NCBI RefSeq assembly: GCF_022568795.1
Contig: NZ_JAKZHU010000001.1
Location: 2,046,001 to 2,110,000 of the forward strand
DNA: 64,000 nt
Reading direction: 5' to 3'
Source of the DNA: Arsenicicoccus dermatophilus
Lineage (GTDB): Bacteria > Actinomycetota > Actinomycetes > Actinomycetales > Dermatophilaceae
Each line of letters starts with the position of its first letter. The first letter of the stretch is position 1. Below are positions 42,386 to 51,367 of the stretch, piece by piece. The position numbers and the translations under genes are program-made. The notes under the pieces were generated by a model. That model saw nothing but the letters and a program-made list of their open reading frames with translations, made no database searches and was not told where the DNA came from.

Positions 42386-43276
42386 TCACCCTCGTGGGAC
42401 GAGGACGCGCAGGGCGGCGGGACGGACCGTCACCGTGGCCGGGAGGACACCCACGTGCTCGCCGTCGGCGTGCACCGTGAGGGGTGGGCCCTCGACGCGG
42501 ACGACGCGGCCGCGGCCCGTGCTCACCCAGGGGTCCCGCACGTGGTCACCCCCGAAGGCCCGCAGCAGGAGGGCGACGAGCCGCGGCACCGAGCAGGCCT
42601 GCAGCGCGGTCACGTCGAGGAGCCCGTCGTCGAGCTCCGCGTCCGGACAGGCGCGGATCCCACCTCCGTGGCGACCGGACTGGCCGACGGACAGGCCGTG
42701 CAGGAGCAGGTCTGCCCCGACGCCGTCGACCGTGACCCGCAGCGGGACCGGTCGGTGCTCGACCAGCGCGCGCACCGCGCCCCAGACGTAGACCGACGAG
42801 CCGCGCAGCAGGCGAGCGGAGTTCGCGTGTCGCCCGGCCGCCCCCTCGATGCCCACGGTCGCCACCCCGAGGAAGGGCCGGCCATCCACCTCCCCGACGT
42901 CGAGGCGCCGCTCGCCCGGCCGCCCGAGGGCCCGCGCGGCGGCCAGCGGGTCGGTGGGCAGCCCGAGCGCCCGCACCAGGTCGTTGCCACGGCCGCCGGG
43001 CAGCGGGGCCAGCGCGGCTCCCCCGTCCAGGCAGCCGAGGGCGAGCAGCCGGTGCAGCCCGTCCCCGCCCAGCGACACGACGACCTGGTCGGCACCGGCC
43101 GCGGCGGCCGTGGCGGTGGCGTGGTCCTCGTCGCGGGAGACCACGACCTGCACCGACCAGCCGTGACCGCGCAGCACGTCGGCGACGGGGGCGCTCAGGC
43201 GCAGGGCCCGCCCCCGGCCCGCGACGGGGTTGACGACCAGCACGGCGCGGCGCGGGGCGGGGGGATCCTCGGTCAT
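42386..43276 (-). CDS. Diacylglycerol/lipid kinase family protein (DagK-like)
   Basis: A 296-residue protein starting MTEDPPAPRRAVLVVNPVAG. The catalytic-domain motifs are VVNPVAGRGRAL, VSLGGDGLHRLLAL (GGDG nucleotide loop, the following residue being Leu rather than Thr/Ser) and LPGGRGNDLVRALG. The C-terminal beta domain contains GLLDVTAL and VHADGEHVGVLP, the usual end of the family. It phosphorylates diacylglycerol or a related lipid with ATP at the membrane. A CAGGGT hexamer ends six bases before the ATG, without a ribosome site. Confidence 0.88.
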   Translation of the reverse strand: MTEDPPAPRRAVLVVNPVAGRGRALRLSAPVADVLRGHGWSVQVVVSRDEDHATATAAAAGADQVVVSLGGDGLHRLLALGCLDGGAALAPLPGGRGNDLVRALGLPTDPLAAARALGRPGERRLDVGEVDGRPFLGVATVGIEGAAGRHANSARLLRGSSVYVWGAVRALVEHRPVPLRVTVDGVGADLLLHGLSVGQSGRHGGGIRACPDAELDDGLLDVTALQACSVPRLVALLLRAFGGDHVRDPWVSTGRGRVVRVEGPPLTVHADGEHVGVLPATVTVRPAALRVLVPRG

Positions 43277-43432
43277 GCCCGCACCCTGCCACACCCCCGC
43301 TCACCCGAGCGCCACCCGCGGTGCTGCCCCGCAGGAGCCCGGCCGACCGGGTGCACAGAGGAGCCGGCCGGGCGCGCCGGCACCGGTGCGCGGCCCACGG
43401 GCAGCCGGAGGATCGCCACGGCGCAGGGTCGG

Positions 43433-44443
43433 TCAGGCGCGCAGGTAGCGCAGCAGCGGCAGGACGTCCGTCTCGCCCCGCTCCCCCTCGTCGTCGAGCA
43501 GCGCGCGCACCTCCCGCTCGACGGCCGCCGCGTCCACGTCCGTGCCGATGGCGACCAGCCGGGTGCCGGGCTCCTGCCCCCGGGGCCACGGGCCCCGCTC
43601 GAAGGCCACCCAGCCGCCCACGGCCTGCACGACCCAGCGCCCGCGGTGGCCCGGGGCGTCGATCCACGTGGTGCCCTTGACACGGCAGACCCCGGTCGGT
43701 CGCGCCTCCAGCCACGCCAGGAGCCGGCCCGGGTCCACCGGGCGCGGGTCGTCGACGGCGATCGCGGTCGCGTGCGAGTGCGAGCGGTGCGGGTCGTGGA
43801 CGTCCGCGAGGACCTCCGCGAAGCTCAGCTGCCCAGCCCGCAGGCCGCGAGCGCCCTTGTCGTACAACAGCTCCGGGTCCACCTGTCCGTGCTCGGCCCG
43901 GACGAGGGGAAGCGGTGGCGCCAGCCGGGCGAGGAGCTCCTCGAGCCGGTCCACCTGGTCGGGGGCGACCCGGTCGGTCTTGTGGACGACGCCCAGCGAC
44001 GCCACCCGCAGGTGGTCGAGAGCCACGGGCGGTTCGTCGTACCGGCCCTCCTCGGCCCAGGCCGCCGTGTCGATCACCTCGACGACGCCACCGAACCGCA
44101 CGCCGCGCACGCTGCTGCTGATGACCAGGCGGGCGAGCTCGCGCGGCTCGGCCAGCCCGCTCGCCTCGACCACGATCGCGTCCAGGTCGAGCGCGCCCAG
44201 ACCGCGCAGCGCCCGGTCGAGCTCGCTGGTGTCCGACAGGCAGCACAGGCAGCCGCCCGCGATGGAGCGGGCCGCGTCGACGTGCCCGGCCACGAACAGC
44301 GCGTCGACGTTGATCGCACCGAAGTCGTTGATGATCACGCCGATCCGACCGGCGCCGGCACGCAGGAGGTGGTTGAGCAGGGTGGTCTTGCCGCTGCCGA
44401 GGCGTCCGGACAGGACGACGACGGGGGTGCGGGTGCGGGTCAC
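43433..44443 (-). CDS. CobW/COG0523 family GTPase (metal chaperone)
   Basis: A 336-residue protein. Walker A is GRLGSGKTTLL, the metal-binding CxCC motif is GGCLCCLSDTSELDR, Walker B region IVVEASGLAEP, and HKTDRV occupies the NKxD position with His instead of Asn. A His-containing loop (DPHRSHSHATAIAV) precedes the C-terminal CobW_C domain (VCRVKGTTWIDAPGHRGRWV). COG0523 proteins hand zinc or cobalt to target enzymes. Which metal is served cannot be decided; no Zur box was seen. The GTG start lies 5 nt after the stop of the small membrane protein gene. Confidence 0.88.
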   Translation of the reverse strand: MTRTRTPVVVLSGRLGSGKTTLLNHLLRAGAGRIGVIINDFGAINVDALFVAGHVDAARSIAGGCLCCLSDTSELDRALRGLGALDLDAIVVEASGLAEPRELARLVISSSVRGVRFGGVVEVIDTAAWAEEGRYDEPPVALDHLRVASLGVVHKTDRVAPDQVDRLEELLARLAPPLPLVRAEHGQVDPELLYDKGARGLRAGQLSFAEVLADVHDPHRSHSHATAIAVDDPRPVDPGRLLAWLEARPTGVCRVKGTTWIDAPGHRGRWVVQAVGGWVAFERGPWPRGQEPGTRLVAIGTDVDAAAVEREVRALLDDEGERGETDVLPLLRYLRA

Positions 44444-44448
44444 CCGGG

Positions 44449-44697
44449 TCAGGCGGCGGCCAGGGCCCGGCGGCGGAGCAGCAGCGTGGTGAGCGCCGTC
44501 GCGCCACCGAGCAGCATCAGCGCGATCCCGGCCCAGGTGAGCAGCGGCACGTGGCTGGGCAGCGGGAGGAACTCCTCGTCGAGGGTCGCGGTCAGCGCGA
44601 GCGCGTAGATCCAGGCCACCAGGCCCACCAGGGCGGCGGCCAGGGCGGCCAGGACCACCAGGGTCCGGACGAGGGTGGGGCGAGCGGTCTGCGTCAT
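44449..44697 (-). CDS. Small two-helix membrane protein
   Basis: An 82-residue protein with two transmembrane segments, about residues 10-36 (TLVVLAALAAALVGLVAWIY) and 50-72 (LLTWAGIALMLLGGATALTT). Not recognised as a named family. The ATG has GAGGAG at 7 nt. It is followed by the CobW gene with 5 bp between, so the two form an operon; a link to metal handling is only contextual. Confidence 0.7.
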   Translation of the reverse strand: MTQTARPTLVRTLVVLAALAAALVGLVAWIYALALTATLDEEFLPLPSHVPLLTWAGIALMLLGGATALTTLLLRRRALAAA

Positions 44698-44749
44698 GGT
44701 GACTCCTCGGCGCGACGGACGGGCATGACCGGGATCAGTGAAGCACCTC

Positions 44750-44780
44750 GACGGCGGCCCGCGCGCACCGGGCCGCCGTC
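44750..44780. terminator. Terminator hairpin of the FGGY-kinase operon
   Basis: A perfect 12-bp stem GACGGCGGCCCG/CGGGCCGCCGTC with a short loop lies 20 bp past the kinase stop. Confidence 0.75.
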
Positions 44781-44800
44781 CGGGCTTCGCCCGCGGGCCA

Positions 44801-46312
44801 TCACCCGGCCGCGGCGTCCCCCTGCAGGCGGGCGAGGGTGTGCACCAGGTCCCGCGTGGCCGGGTAGAGCTCGCGGTAGACGTCGTACAGCCGGTCGTAG
44901 GTCGCCCGCACCGCGGGATCGGGGCAGACGACCCGGTCGACCTGGGCCCAGGAGGTGCCGACGGGCACCAGCCCCACCCCGGTGGCGGCCAGCAGCGCGT
45001 CGCCGTAGCTCGCCCCCACGGTCACCCGAGGCACCTGCTGCTCGATCCCGCAGATGTCGCTCACGACCTGGGTCCACAGCCCGCCCTGGGTGCCGCCGCC
45101 GACGGCGACGACCCGGGCCGGTGGCCCGGCGACCTCGGAGAGCACGTCCACGACCTGCCGTATGCCGTAACCGATCCCCTCGTAGCCCGCCCGGAAGAGA
45201 TGGCCGCGGGTGTGCCGCAGGGTCAGGCCGCTGATCACCCCGCGCGCGTCGGGGTCGTAGTGCGGGCTGCGCTCGCCCGCGAGATAGGGCAGCAGCACCA
45301 GCCCGTCGCTGCCGGCGGGCACGGCGCGGGCCTCGTCCACGAGGTCCTCGAAGGAGGGGTCACCCATGAGCGTGCGCAGCCAGGTGGTCAGGCTCCCCGA
45401 CGTGGACATGCCGGCCGCGAGGGTGTGCGACCCGGGCACGACCCCGGAGGTGGTCCACAGGCGGGCGTCGACGGTCGGGGCGGGCAGCACCTGCACGAGG
45501 AACATCGTGGAGCCGTACATGAGCATCAGGTCGCCCGGCCGTCGCACGCCCACGCTGAAGGCCTCCGCCCACGCGTCGACCGTGCCCGCCATGACGGGCA
45601 GGCCCTCGGGCAGGCCGGTCGTCGCGGCGGCTGCGGCGGTGACCCGCCCGGCCTCCTCGCCCGGCCACAGCAGCTCGGGCAGCGGCGTCCCGGGCAGCAC
45701 CTGCTCGGCCCAGTCCCGCGCCCAGTCCTGCCGCGCGACGTCGTACAGGGGATCGCACTGGCTGGCGGTGTGGTGGTCGAGGACCCAGCGACCGGTGAGG
45801 TGGGCGACGACGTAGCTGTGGGCGGAGTACCACCGCATGGCCGGGTCATAGGCCGGGACGTGGCGACGCAACCAGGCGAGCTTGGGTCCCACGGCCTGGC
45901 TGGACAGGTGCTTGCCGCAGCGGGCGAGGACAGCGTCGGCGCCGAGCTGGGCGGTCTGCTCCTGGATCTCGACCTCGGCGCGGGCGTCGATGCCGTAGAG
46001 GATCCCCGGGTGCGCCGGGGTCAGGTCGTCGGTGCAGGCGACGAGCGCCGGACCGAGACCGGACACGCACATCGCGACGAGCTCGTGCCGGCCCAGCTCG
46101 GCGAGCCGGTCGGTGAGCCGGCGGGCGATGGTGACCACGCTCCCCCACCAGTCGTCGACGGCGTCCATCTCGGCCCAGCCGGGCCGCGGCAGCCGCATCG
46201 CCAGGTCGACGCGCGCGTCCGCGAGGATCTCACCGTCGGCGGTCGCCAGCACGCCCTTGGCGCTGCCGGTCCCGATGTCGATGCCCAGGGTGACCGGGGT
46301 GCGGGCGGTCAT
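44801..46312 (-). CDS. FGGY family carbohydrate kinase (xylulokinase-like)
   Basis: A 503-residue kinase. The first phosphate loop is LGIDIGTGSAKGVL, the substrate region GWAEMDAVDDWW carries the usual glutamate-methionine-aspartate, GTVDAWAEAF holds the catalytic Asp, and AVGGGTQGGLWTQVVSD is the adenosine motif. It phosphorylates a ketopentose or polyol brought in by the adjacent ABC importer. The exact sugar cannot be read from the sequence. The ATG overlaps the permease stop (ATGA), so it is the last gene of a five-gene operon. Confidence 0.9.
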   Translation of the reverse strand: MTARTPVTLGIDIGTGSAKGVLATADGEILADARVDLAMRLPRPGWAEMDAVDDWWGSVVTIARRLTDRLAELGRHELVAMCVSGLGPALVACTDDLTPAHPGILYGIDARAEVEIQEQTAQLGADAVLARCGKHLSSQAVGPKLAWLRRHVPAYDPAMRWYSAHSYVVAHLTGRWVLDHHTASQCDPLYDVARQDWARDWAEQVLPGTPLPELLWPGEEAGRVTAAAAATTGLPEGLPVMAGTVDAWAEAFSVGVRRPGDLMLMYGSTMFLVQVLPAPTVDARLWTTSGVVPGSHTLAAGMSTSGSLTTWLRTLMGDPSFEDLVDEARAVPAGSDGLVLLPYLAGERSPHYDPDARGVISGLTLRHTRGHLFRAGYEGIGYGIRQVVDVLSEVAGPPARVVAVGGGTQGGLWTQVVSDICGIEQQVPRVTVGASYGDALLAATGVGLVPVGTSWAQVDRVVCPDPAVRATYDRLYDVYRELYPATRDLVHTLARLQGDAAAG

Positions 46313-47322
46313 GCCGCCACCTCCTCGCGGCGCCCGGCGCGCGAGCGCCACCAGCGCCCGAGGCCCGCGCCCCAGGTGTTCCACAGCACCATGACGATCA
46401 GCAGCACACCCTGGGCGATGGTCACGACGTGCGGGCTGTCCTGCACCGAGAGCAGGCCGGTGGCGAGCATCTGCAGCGCGAGCACCGAGATGACGACGCC
46501 GGCGACGGTCATGTAGCCGCCGTCGGGGTTGACCCCGGCGAGCACCGCCACCACGATCGCGAGCAGGACGTACGACGTGCCGTACTGCGAGTTGGCGCCG
46601 CTGGCGCGCGAGCTGATGATCAGACCGGCCACGCCCGCGAGGGTGCCGGACAGCAGGTAGGTCAGCGTGAGGACCCGGCCCCGACGGATCCCGCTGTAGT
46701 CCGCCGCCCGCGGGTTGGCTCCCACCAGGCGCATCCGCAGCCCCAGCGTGGTCCGGCCGACGACGACGGCCACGAGCACCGCCATCAGCAGCATGATCTC
46801 GAAGATCAGCGGGATCCCCGCGACCGTCGTCAGCGCCACGTCCGTGAAGGACCGCGGCAGGCCCATGAGCACGGTGCCGCCGGACAGGACCAGCGCCATA
46901 CCGCTGAAGAGCTGCTGGGTGCCGAGCGTGGCGAGGATCGGGGGCACCCCCAGACCCGCCACCAGCGCGGCGTTGACCAGCCCGCACAGCGCCCCGACGG
47001 CGAGCGCCGCGAGGACCGCGACGCCGACGGGCCGGCCGCCGAGCATCAGCTGCGCGGCGACGATCGCCGAGACGTTGGAGATGCCGACGACGGACAGGTC
47101 GATGCCCGCGGTGAGCATGGCCAGGGACATGGCCAGGCTCAGCAGGGTCAGCTCGGGGGCGGACAGGAAGATGTACTGGAAGTTGGCGCCCGAGAGGAAG
47201 ACCCCGGGGTTGACCAGGCTGAAGGTCACGAAGATCGCCAGGGTGACCAGGACGAGTCGGGTGAAGCTGGCGCGGGTCCCCATGGCGCGCAGCAGGTCTC
47301 GGGGGGACGTCAGGGTCGCCAT
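46309..47322 (-). CDS. CUT2 sugar ABC transporter permease (second of pair)
   Basis: A 337-residue polytopic protein. LSLAMSLAMLTAGIDLSVVG is the conserved CUT2 loop (GGIDLSV-like), GVPPILATLGTQQLFSGMAL and GANPRAADYSGIRRGRVLTL are the cytoplasmic-loop motifs that contact the ATPase, and about nine transmembrane segments are visible. It follows the other permease by one base and overlaps the kinase. Two different permease genes imply a heteromeric channel. Confidence 0.9.
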   Translation of the reverse strand: MATLTSPRDLLRAMGTRASFTRLVLVTLAIFVTFSLVNPGVFLSGANFQYIFLSAPELTLLSLAMSLAMLTAGIDLSVVGISNVSAIVAAQLMLGGRPVGVAVLAALAVGALCGLVNAALVAGLGVPPILATLGTQQLFSGMALVLSGGTVLMGLPRSFTDVALTTVAGIPLIFEIMLLMAVLVAVVVGRTTLGLRMRLVGANPRAADYSGIRRGRVLTLTYLLSGTLAGVAGLIISSRASGANSQYGTSYVLLAIVVAVLAGVNPDGGYMTVAGVVISVLALQMLATGLLSVQDSPHVVTIAQGVLLIVMVLWNTWGAGLGRWWRSRAGRREEVAA

Positions 47323-47323
47323 G

Positions 47324-48445
47324 TCAGTGGGCGCCTTCCGTGGTGGGCTCGGCGGTCGCGACGGGACCGTGGTCGAGGATCGGGCGGGCGGGACGGGTGC
47401 GGGCCGACAGGGCCTGCAGCGTGACGCCGAGGAGCAGGAGCAGCCCGACGACGGCCTGCTGCCAGATGCTGGGGACGCCGAGGGGCACCAGCGAGGTCTG
47501 GATCAGCGAGATCAGCACGACGCCGAGGACGGTCCCGCGGACGGTGCCCTTGCCTCCGGTGATCGCAGCCCCGCCGAGGACGACGGCGGCGATGACGTTG
47601 AGCTCCTGGCCGATGAAGGTCGTCGGGTCGGCCCGCTCGGCGAGGGTGACGTGCATGATCCCGGCCAGGCCGGCGAGCGCACCGGCCAGGCAGAAGACGA
47701 GCACCCTGATCCGCCGGACGGGCACGGCTGCGCGGGCCGCGGCCTCCTCGCCGCCGCCGAGGGCCAGGACGCTGCGTCCGGCGACGGTCCAGCGCAGGAA
47801 GGCCCACACGAGCAGCGCCACCAGCAGCACCAGCAGGACGAGCACGTTGAGCCGGGTGGTCCCGCGCACGGCGCCCTTGGCGGTGATCAGGTTGGTGGTC
47901 GCCAGCTGCTGGAGCGGCTCGGGGAGGGTGTTGATGATGTCGCCGCCGCCGAGGGCGAACAGCGCCCCGGTGAAGATCGCCGAGGTCGCCAGCGTGGCGA
48001 TCAGGGTGATGACACGGGCGCCGATGACCACGGCGGCGTTGACCAGCCCGAGGACGACGCCGATGCCGATGGCGACGGCGAAGGGGACGACAGCCATCCC
48101 CAGCGACCCCGTCTGCGGGGTCACCCGGCAGGCGACGTACGCCGCGACGATGCCGATGGCGAGGAAGGAGACGTCGATGCCGCCCGCCACCAGGACGAGC
48201 AGGACGCCGAGGGCGAAGACGACGTTGACCATCGACGCGCGCAGGATGTTGAAGAGGGTCTCGACGTTGAGGAAGTCGGGGACCTTGACGACGACGGCGG
48301 CCAGGATCGCGAGGATCAGGACGACGAGGAGCAGCTCGGAGTTGGCGAGCAGCCGGTGCGACAGGCTCGCGCGCGGGGCTGTCGGGGCGGTGGTGGCGGG
48401 GTGGGCCGAGGGGCTGGTCGGCACGGTGGACCTGGTGGCGCTCAT
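47324..48445 (-). CDS. CUT2 sugar ABC transporter permease (first of pair)
   Basis: A 373-residue polytopic protein with about nine hydrophobic segments. ALGVLLVLVAGGIDVSFLAI is the CUT2 signature; LIATLATSAIFTGALFALGG and VVLGGAAITGGKGTVRGTVLG complete the family pattern. The N-terminal 30 residues are a Ser/Thr/Ala/Pro cytoplasmic extension. Its ATG overlaps the ATPase stop (ATGA). Confidence 0.9.
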   Translation of the reverse strand: MSATRSTVPTSPSAHPATTAPTAPRASLSHRLLANSELLLVVLILAILAAVVVKVPDFLNVETLFNILRASMVNVVFALGVLLVLVAGGIDVSFLAIGIVAAYVACRVTPQTGSLGMAVVPFAVAIGIGVVLGLVNAAVVIGARVITLIATLATSAIFTGALFALGGGDIINTLPEPLQQLATTNLITAKGAVRGTTRLNVLVLLVLLVALLVWAFLRWTVAGRSVLALGGGEEAAARAAVPVRRIRVLVFCLAGALAGLAGIMHVTLAERADPTTFIGQELNVIAAVVLGGAAITGGKGTVRGTVLGVVLISLIQTSLVPLGVPSIWQQAVVGLLLLLGVTLQALSARTRPARPILDHGPVATAEPTTEGAH

Positions 48446-49968
48446 GCGGAGATGGCCTTCACGATGGCGGGCTCGCTGAGCGCATCGCCGGCGAGCTCGC
48501 CGACGATGCGCCCGCTGCGGACCACGAGGACGCGGTGGCAGGTCGAGACGAGCTCGGGGACGTCGTCGGAGATGACGACCACGCCGAGGCCCTTGAGCGA
48601 CTGCACCCGCAGGACGGACAGGATGTCGAACTTCGAGCCGACGTCGACACCGACGGTGGGCCCGTTGAGGATGAGGACCTTGGGCTCGCCGAGCAGCCAC
48701 TTGGCGAGCAGGACCCGCTGGGCGTTGCCGCCGGACAGGCTGCGGACCGGGTCGTCGACCGACCCGACCTTGATCCGCAGGTCGCGCACCGAGTCGTCCA
48801 CCATCTGGCGCAGGGCGCCCCGCTTGAGCAGGCCGCGGCGGGAGCCCCGGTCCAGGTGCGCGGCGACGAGGTTGTCGGCGATCGGCTGGTCCAGGAAGAG
48901 TCCCTGGGTGAGCCGGTCCTCGGGGACGTAGCCGATGCCGGCACGCACGGCGTCGGGCATCGAGCGCACCGGCACCGGGGAGCCGTGCACGAGCACCTCC
49001 CCGGTGGGGGCGGGGTTGATCCCGGCGACGGCCTCGGCGATCTCGGTGCGGCCGGAGCCGAGCAGGCCGGACAACCCGACGATCTCCCCCTGGCGCACGG
49101 TGAAGGAGATGTCGGCGAACAACGGCTCGTGGGTGAGCCCGCGCACCTCCAGGGCCGGGGGCCCGGTGACCTCGATCGGGGTGGTGCGCTCGCTCTCGGT
49201 GGAGCGGCGGCCGGTCATCCGCTCCGCGAGGGAGGCGTGGGTGAGCTCGTCCGGGCGCCCGGTGGACACGACCTGGCCGTTGCGCATCACGCTCACCCGG
49301 TCGGAGATCGCGAAGACCTCCTGCATCTTGTGGCTGATGAACGCCAGGGCCACGCCGTCGGCGCGCAGGGTCCGCACCGCGTCGAAGAGCGCGTCGACCT
49401 CGCGCCAGGTGAGCGCGGTCGTCGGCTCGTCCATGGCGATGAACCGGGCGCTGTGGGCCAGGGCCCGGGCCACGGCGGTGAGCTGGCGCTCGGCGACCGT
49501 GAGCTCGCCGACGGGGGTGCGCAGGTCCAGGTCGATCCCGAGGCGGGCGACGGCGGCCTCCGCCGTCGCCATCACCTCCTTGCGGCGGATCAGGCGGCGG
49601 CCCGTGACGAGATGTCCTGGCAGGGCGATGTTCTCGGCGGCCGAGAGGTTGGGGAGCAGGGAGAAGTCCTGATAGATCACCTCCAGGCCCAGGCCGTATG
49701 CCGTGCGCGGGGTGAGGTGGTCGTAGGTCCGACCCTCCACCACGACCTGCCCCGACGTCGGGGCGTGGGCGCCGCTGATGACCTTCATCAGCGTGGACTT
49801 GCCGCAGCCGTTCTCCCCGGCGAGGCAGTGGACCTCGCCCGGGTAGAAGTCGATCGACGCCCCGCGCAGGGCGTGGACCCCGCCGAAGGACTTGGTGACG
49901 TCGCGGGCGGACACGAGGGGCACGACGTCCGGGACGTCCGCCGTGGGGTGGTGCGTGGTGGAGGGCAT
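48442..49968 (-). CDS. CUT2 sugar ABC transporter ATP-binding protein, two cassettes
   Basis: A 508-residue double cassette. Cassette 1 has Walker A GENGCGKSTLM, signature LTVAERQL, Walker B FIAMDEPTTALTWRE and H-loop AFISHKMQE. Cassette 2 has a loose Walker A (GLLGSGRTEI), signature RSLSGGNAQRVLLAKW, and a Walker B reading LILNGPTVGVDVGSK, with Asn-Gly in place of Asp-Glu. Loss of the catalytic glutamate in cassette 2 means that ATP turnover should come mainly from cassette 1, as is common in asymmetric importers. It energises uptake through the two permeases downstream. Confidence 0.9.
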   Translation of the reverse strand: MPSTTHHPTADVPDVVPLVSARDVTKSFGGVHALRGASIDFYPGEVHCLAGENGCGKSTLMKVISGAHAPTSGQVVVEGRTYDHLTPRTAYGLGLEVIYQDFSLLPNLSAAENIALPGHLVTGRRLIRRKEVMATAEAAVARLGIDLDLRTPVGELTVAERQLTAVARALAHSARFIAMDEPTTALTWREVDALFDAVRTLRADGVALAFISHKMQEVFAISDRVSVMRNGQVVSTGRPDELTHASLAERMTGRRSTESERTTPIEVTGPPALEVRGLTHEPLFADISFTVRQGEIVGLSGLLGSGRTEIAEAVAGINPAPTGEVLVHGSPVPVRSMPDAVRAGIGYVPEDRLTQGLFLDQPIADNLVAAHLDRGSRRGLLKRGALRQMVDDSVRDLRIKVGSVDDPVRSLSGGNAQRVLLAKWLLGEPKVLILNGPTVGVDVGSKFDILSVLRVQSLKGLGVVVISDDVPELVSTCHRVLVVRSGRIVGELAGDALSEPAIVKAISA

Positions 49969-49999
49969 GGGACCTACTCGTTCGGCAGCGTCGGACGGA

Positions 50000-51091
50000 T
50001 CAGAAGGGGAACTTGTCGACGGTGTCCTTGGTCGCCGTCAGCATCGCGTCGGCCGTGAACATCTTGGGGTTGGTGGGCGACTGGGTGAGCTTGGTGTAGC
50101 CCTCCACGCCCAGGTCGGTCCCCGTCGCGATCTTCTTGCCGTCGACGAGCAGCTGGCCCGCCTTGAGCATGGCCTTGCCGGCGGCCGAGGGGTCCCAGAA
50201 GTAGATCTCGTCGATCGACCCGTCCGTGAGGTACTGCTTGGACTGGGACGGGACGCCCGTGCCGTAGACGCAGGTGTCGTTCTGCAGGCCGGCCTCCCGG
50301 ATGGCCCGCGCGATGCCGATGACGTCCTCGGAGCTGGCGCCCGCGAAGCCTGTGAGCTTGGGGTTGGCCTGCAGCAGCTGCTTGGTCTTCTGGTAGGCCA
50401 CGTCCGCGTTGTTGTTGGACTCGACCTCGGTGCCGATGCGGCTCATGCCGGAGAAGGACTTCTTCTGCTCCTCCAGGGCGGCCTTGGACCACTCCATGTG
50501 GGTCGCCGCGGTGAGCGAGCCGACGAACTGGACGTACTGCCCCTGGCCCTTCATGCAGCCGCCGAGGCCCTTCATGATCGCCTGGCCGTACTTCGCGTTC
50601 TCGAAGGCCTCGATGTCGGCGTCGGGGCTCGAGAGCTCCGGGGCCTCCTGGGTGATCACCTTGACGCCCGCGCCGGTCGCCTGCTTGATGACCGCGTCCA
50701 GCGAGCCGGGGTCGGAGGGGATGATCGCGAGCACGGACGGCTTCTTGGCGATCAGGCCCTGGATGATGCCGACCTGCAGCTCGGGGCTGTTGGTCGCGGG
50801 TCCGGTCTGGGTCGCGGACTTGCCGGACTCCTTGCCGAACTCCTCGACGCCGGTCTTCATCCGGTCGAACCACGCGATGCCGGTGAGCTTGACGACGTTG
50901 ACGTAGGCGCCCTGGGCGACGGCGGCGCCACCGCCCGCGGCGCCCGGCGCGCCCCCGGCAGCGCTGCCGGCCGCGGACGCGCCGGTCGAGCCCCCTCCTG
51001 CGGGGGCCGAGGTGTTGTTGACCGTGCCGCAGGCGCTGAGGGCGAGGACGCTCAGCCCGGCCGCCATGGTGATCGTGCGACGAGCGCGCAT
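50000..51091 (-). CDS. Sugar-binding lipoprotein of the CUT2 importer (LsrB/RhaS-like)
   Basis: A 363-residue lipoprotein with lipobox LSACG at about residue 21 (MAAGLSVLALSAC) followed by a Gly/Ala/Ser linker of 40 residues. The binding domain has VVKLTGIAWFDRMKTGVEEF, IIPSDPGSLDAVIKQATGAG, LTGFAGASSEDVIGIARAIR and DEIYFWDPSAAGKAMLKAG, which resemble the rhamnose/autoinducer-2 binding group. It is the first gene of the operon, with AAGGAGAG before its ATG, and faces the DeoR gene across two palindromes. Confidence 0.9.
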   Translation of the reverse strand: MRARRTITMAAGLSVLALSACGTVNNTSAPAGGGSTGASAAGSAAGGAPGAAGGGAAVAQGAYVNVVKLTGIAWFDRMKTGVEEFGKESGKSATQTGPATNSPELQVGIIQGLIAKKPSVLAIIPSDPGSLDAVIKQATGAGVKVITQEAPELSSPDADIEAFENAKYGQAIMKGLGGCMKGQGQYVQFVGSLTAATHMEWSKAALEEQKKSFSGMSRIGTEVESNNNADVAYQKTKQLLQANPKLTGFAGASSEDVIGIARAIREAGLQNDTCVYGTGVPSQSKQYLTDGSIDEIYFWDPSAAGKAMLKAGQLLVDGKKIATGTDLGVEGYTKLTQSPTNPKMFTADAMLTATKDTVDKFPF

Positions 51092-51152
51092 CTGATCCAC
51101 TCTCCTTCGAGTTACCGGTGGCGACTGCTGCGCACGAGACCACGTCGACTCG

Positions 51153-51168
51153 TGCACGAATTCGTGCA
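51153..51168. promoter_or_regulatory. Operator 1, perfect palindrome TGCACGAATTCGTGCA
   Basis: A 16-bp perfect palindrome 61 bp upstream of the binding-protein gene start. It is identical to operator 2 and is the probable binding site of the adjacent DeoR-type regulator. Confidence 0.8.
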
Positions 51169-51238
51169 ACGCCTGCTCGGCAGCCTGACCCCGCTCTTCC
51201 TGCGGTGTCAACCGTTCTGCACGCATTCACCCGAGAGG

Positions 51239-51256
51239 GTGCACGAATTCGTGCAC
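51239..51256. promoter_or_regulatory. Operator 2, perfect palindrome GTGCACGAATTCGTGCAC
   Basis: The same palindrome, extended to 18 bp, 86-87 bp from operator 1 and 111 bp upstream of the DeoR gene. The spacing is about eight helical turns, so both sites face the same side of the DNA, which would suit looping. Confidence 0.8.
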
Positions 51257-51367
51257 GGATGTGGCGGAGATCGCCCTAGGGTGGTGGCGCCCCCTCCCGC
51301 ACCGCGGACGGCGGGTCCGCGGGGGCGGCATACGATCGGGCCGACAGGCGCGAGGCAGGGAGGTGCG

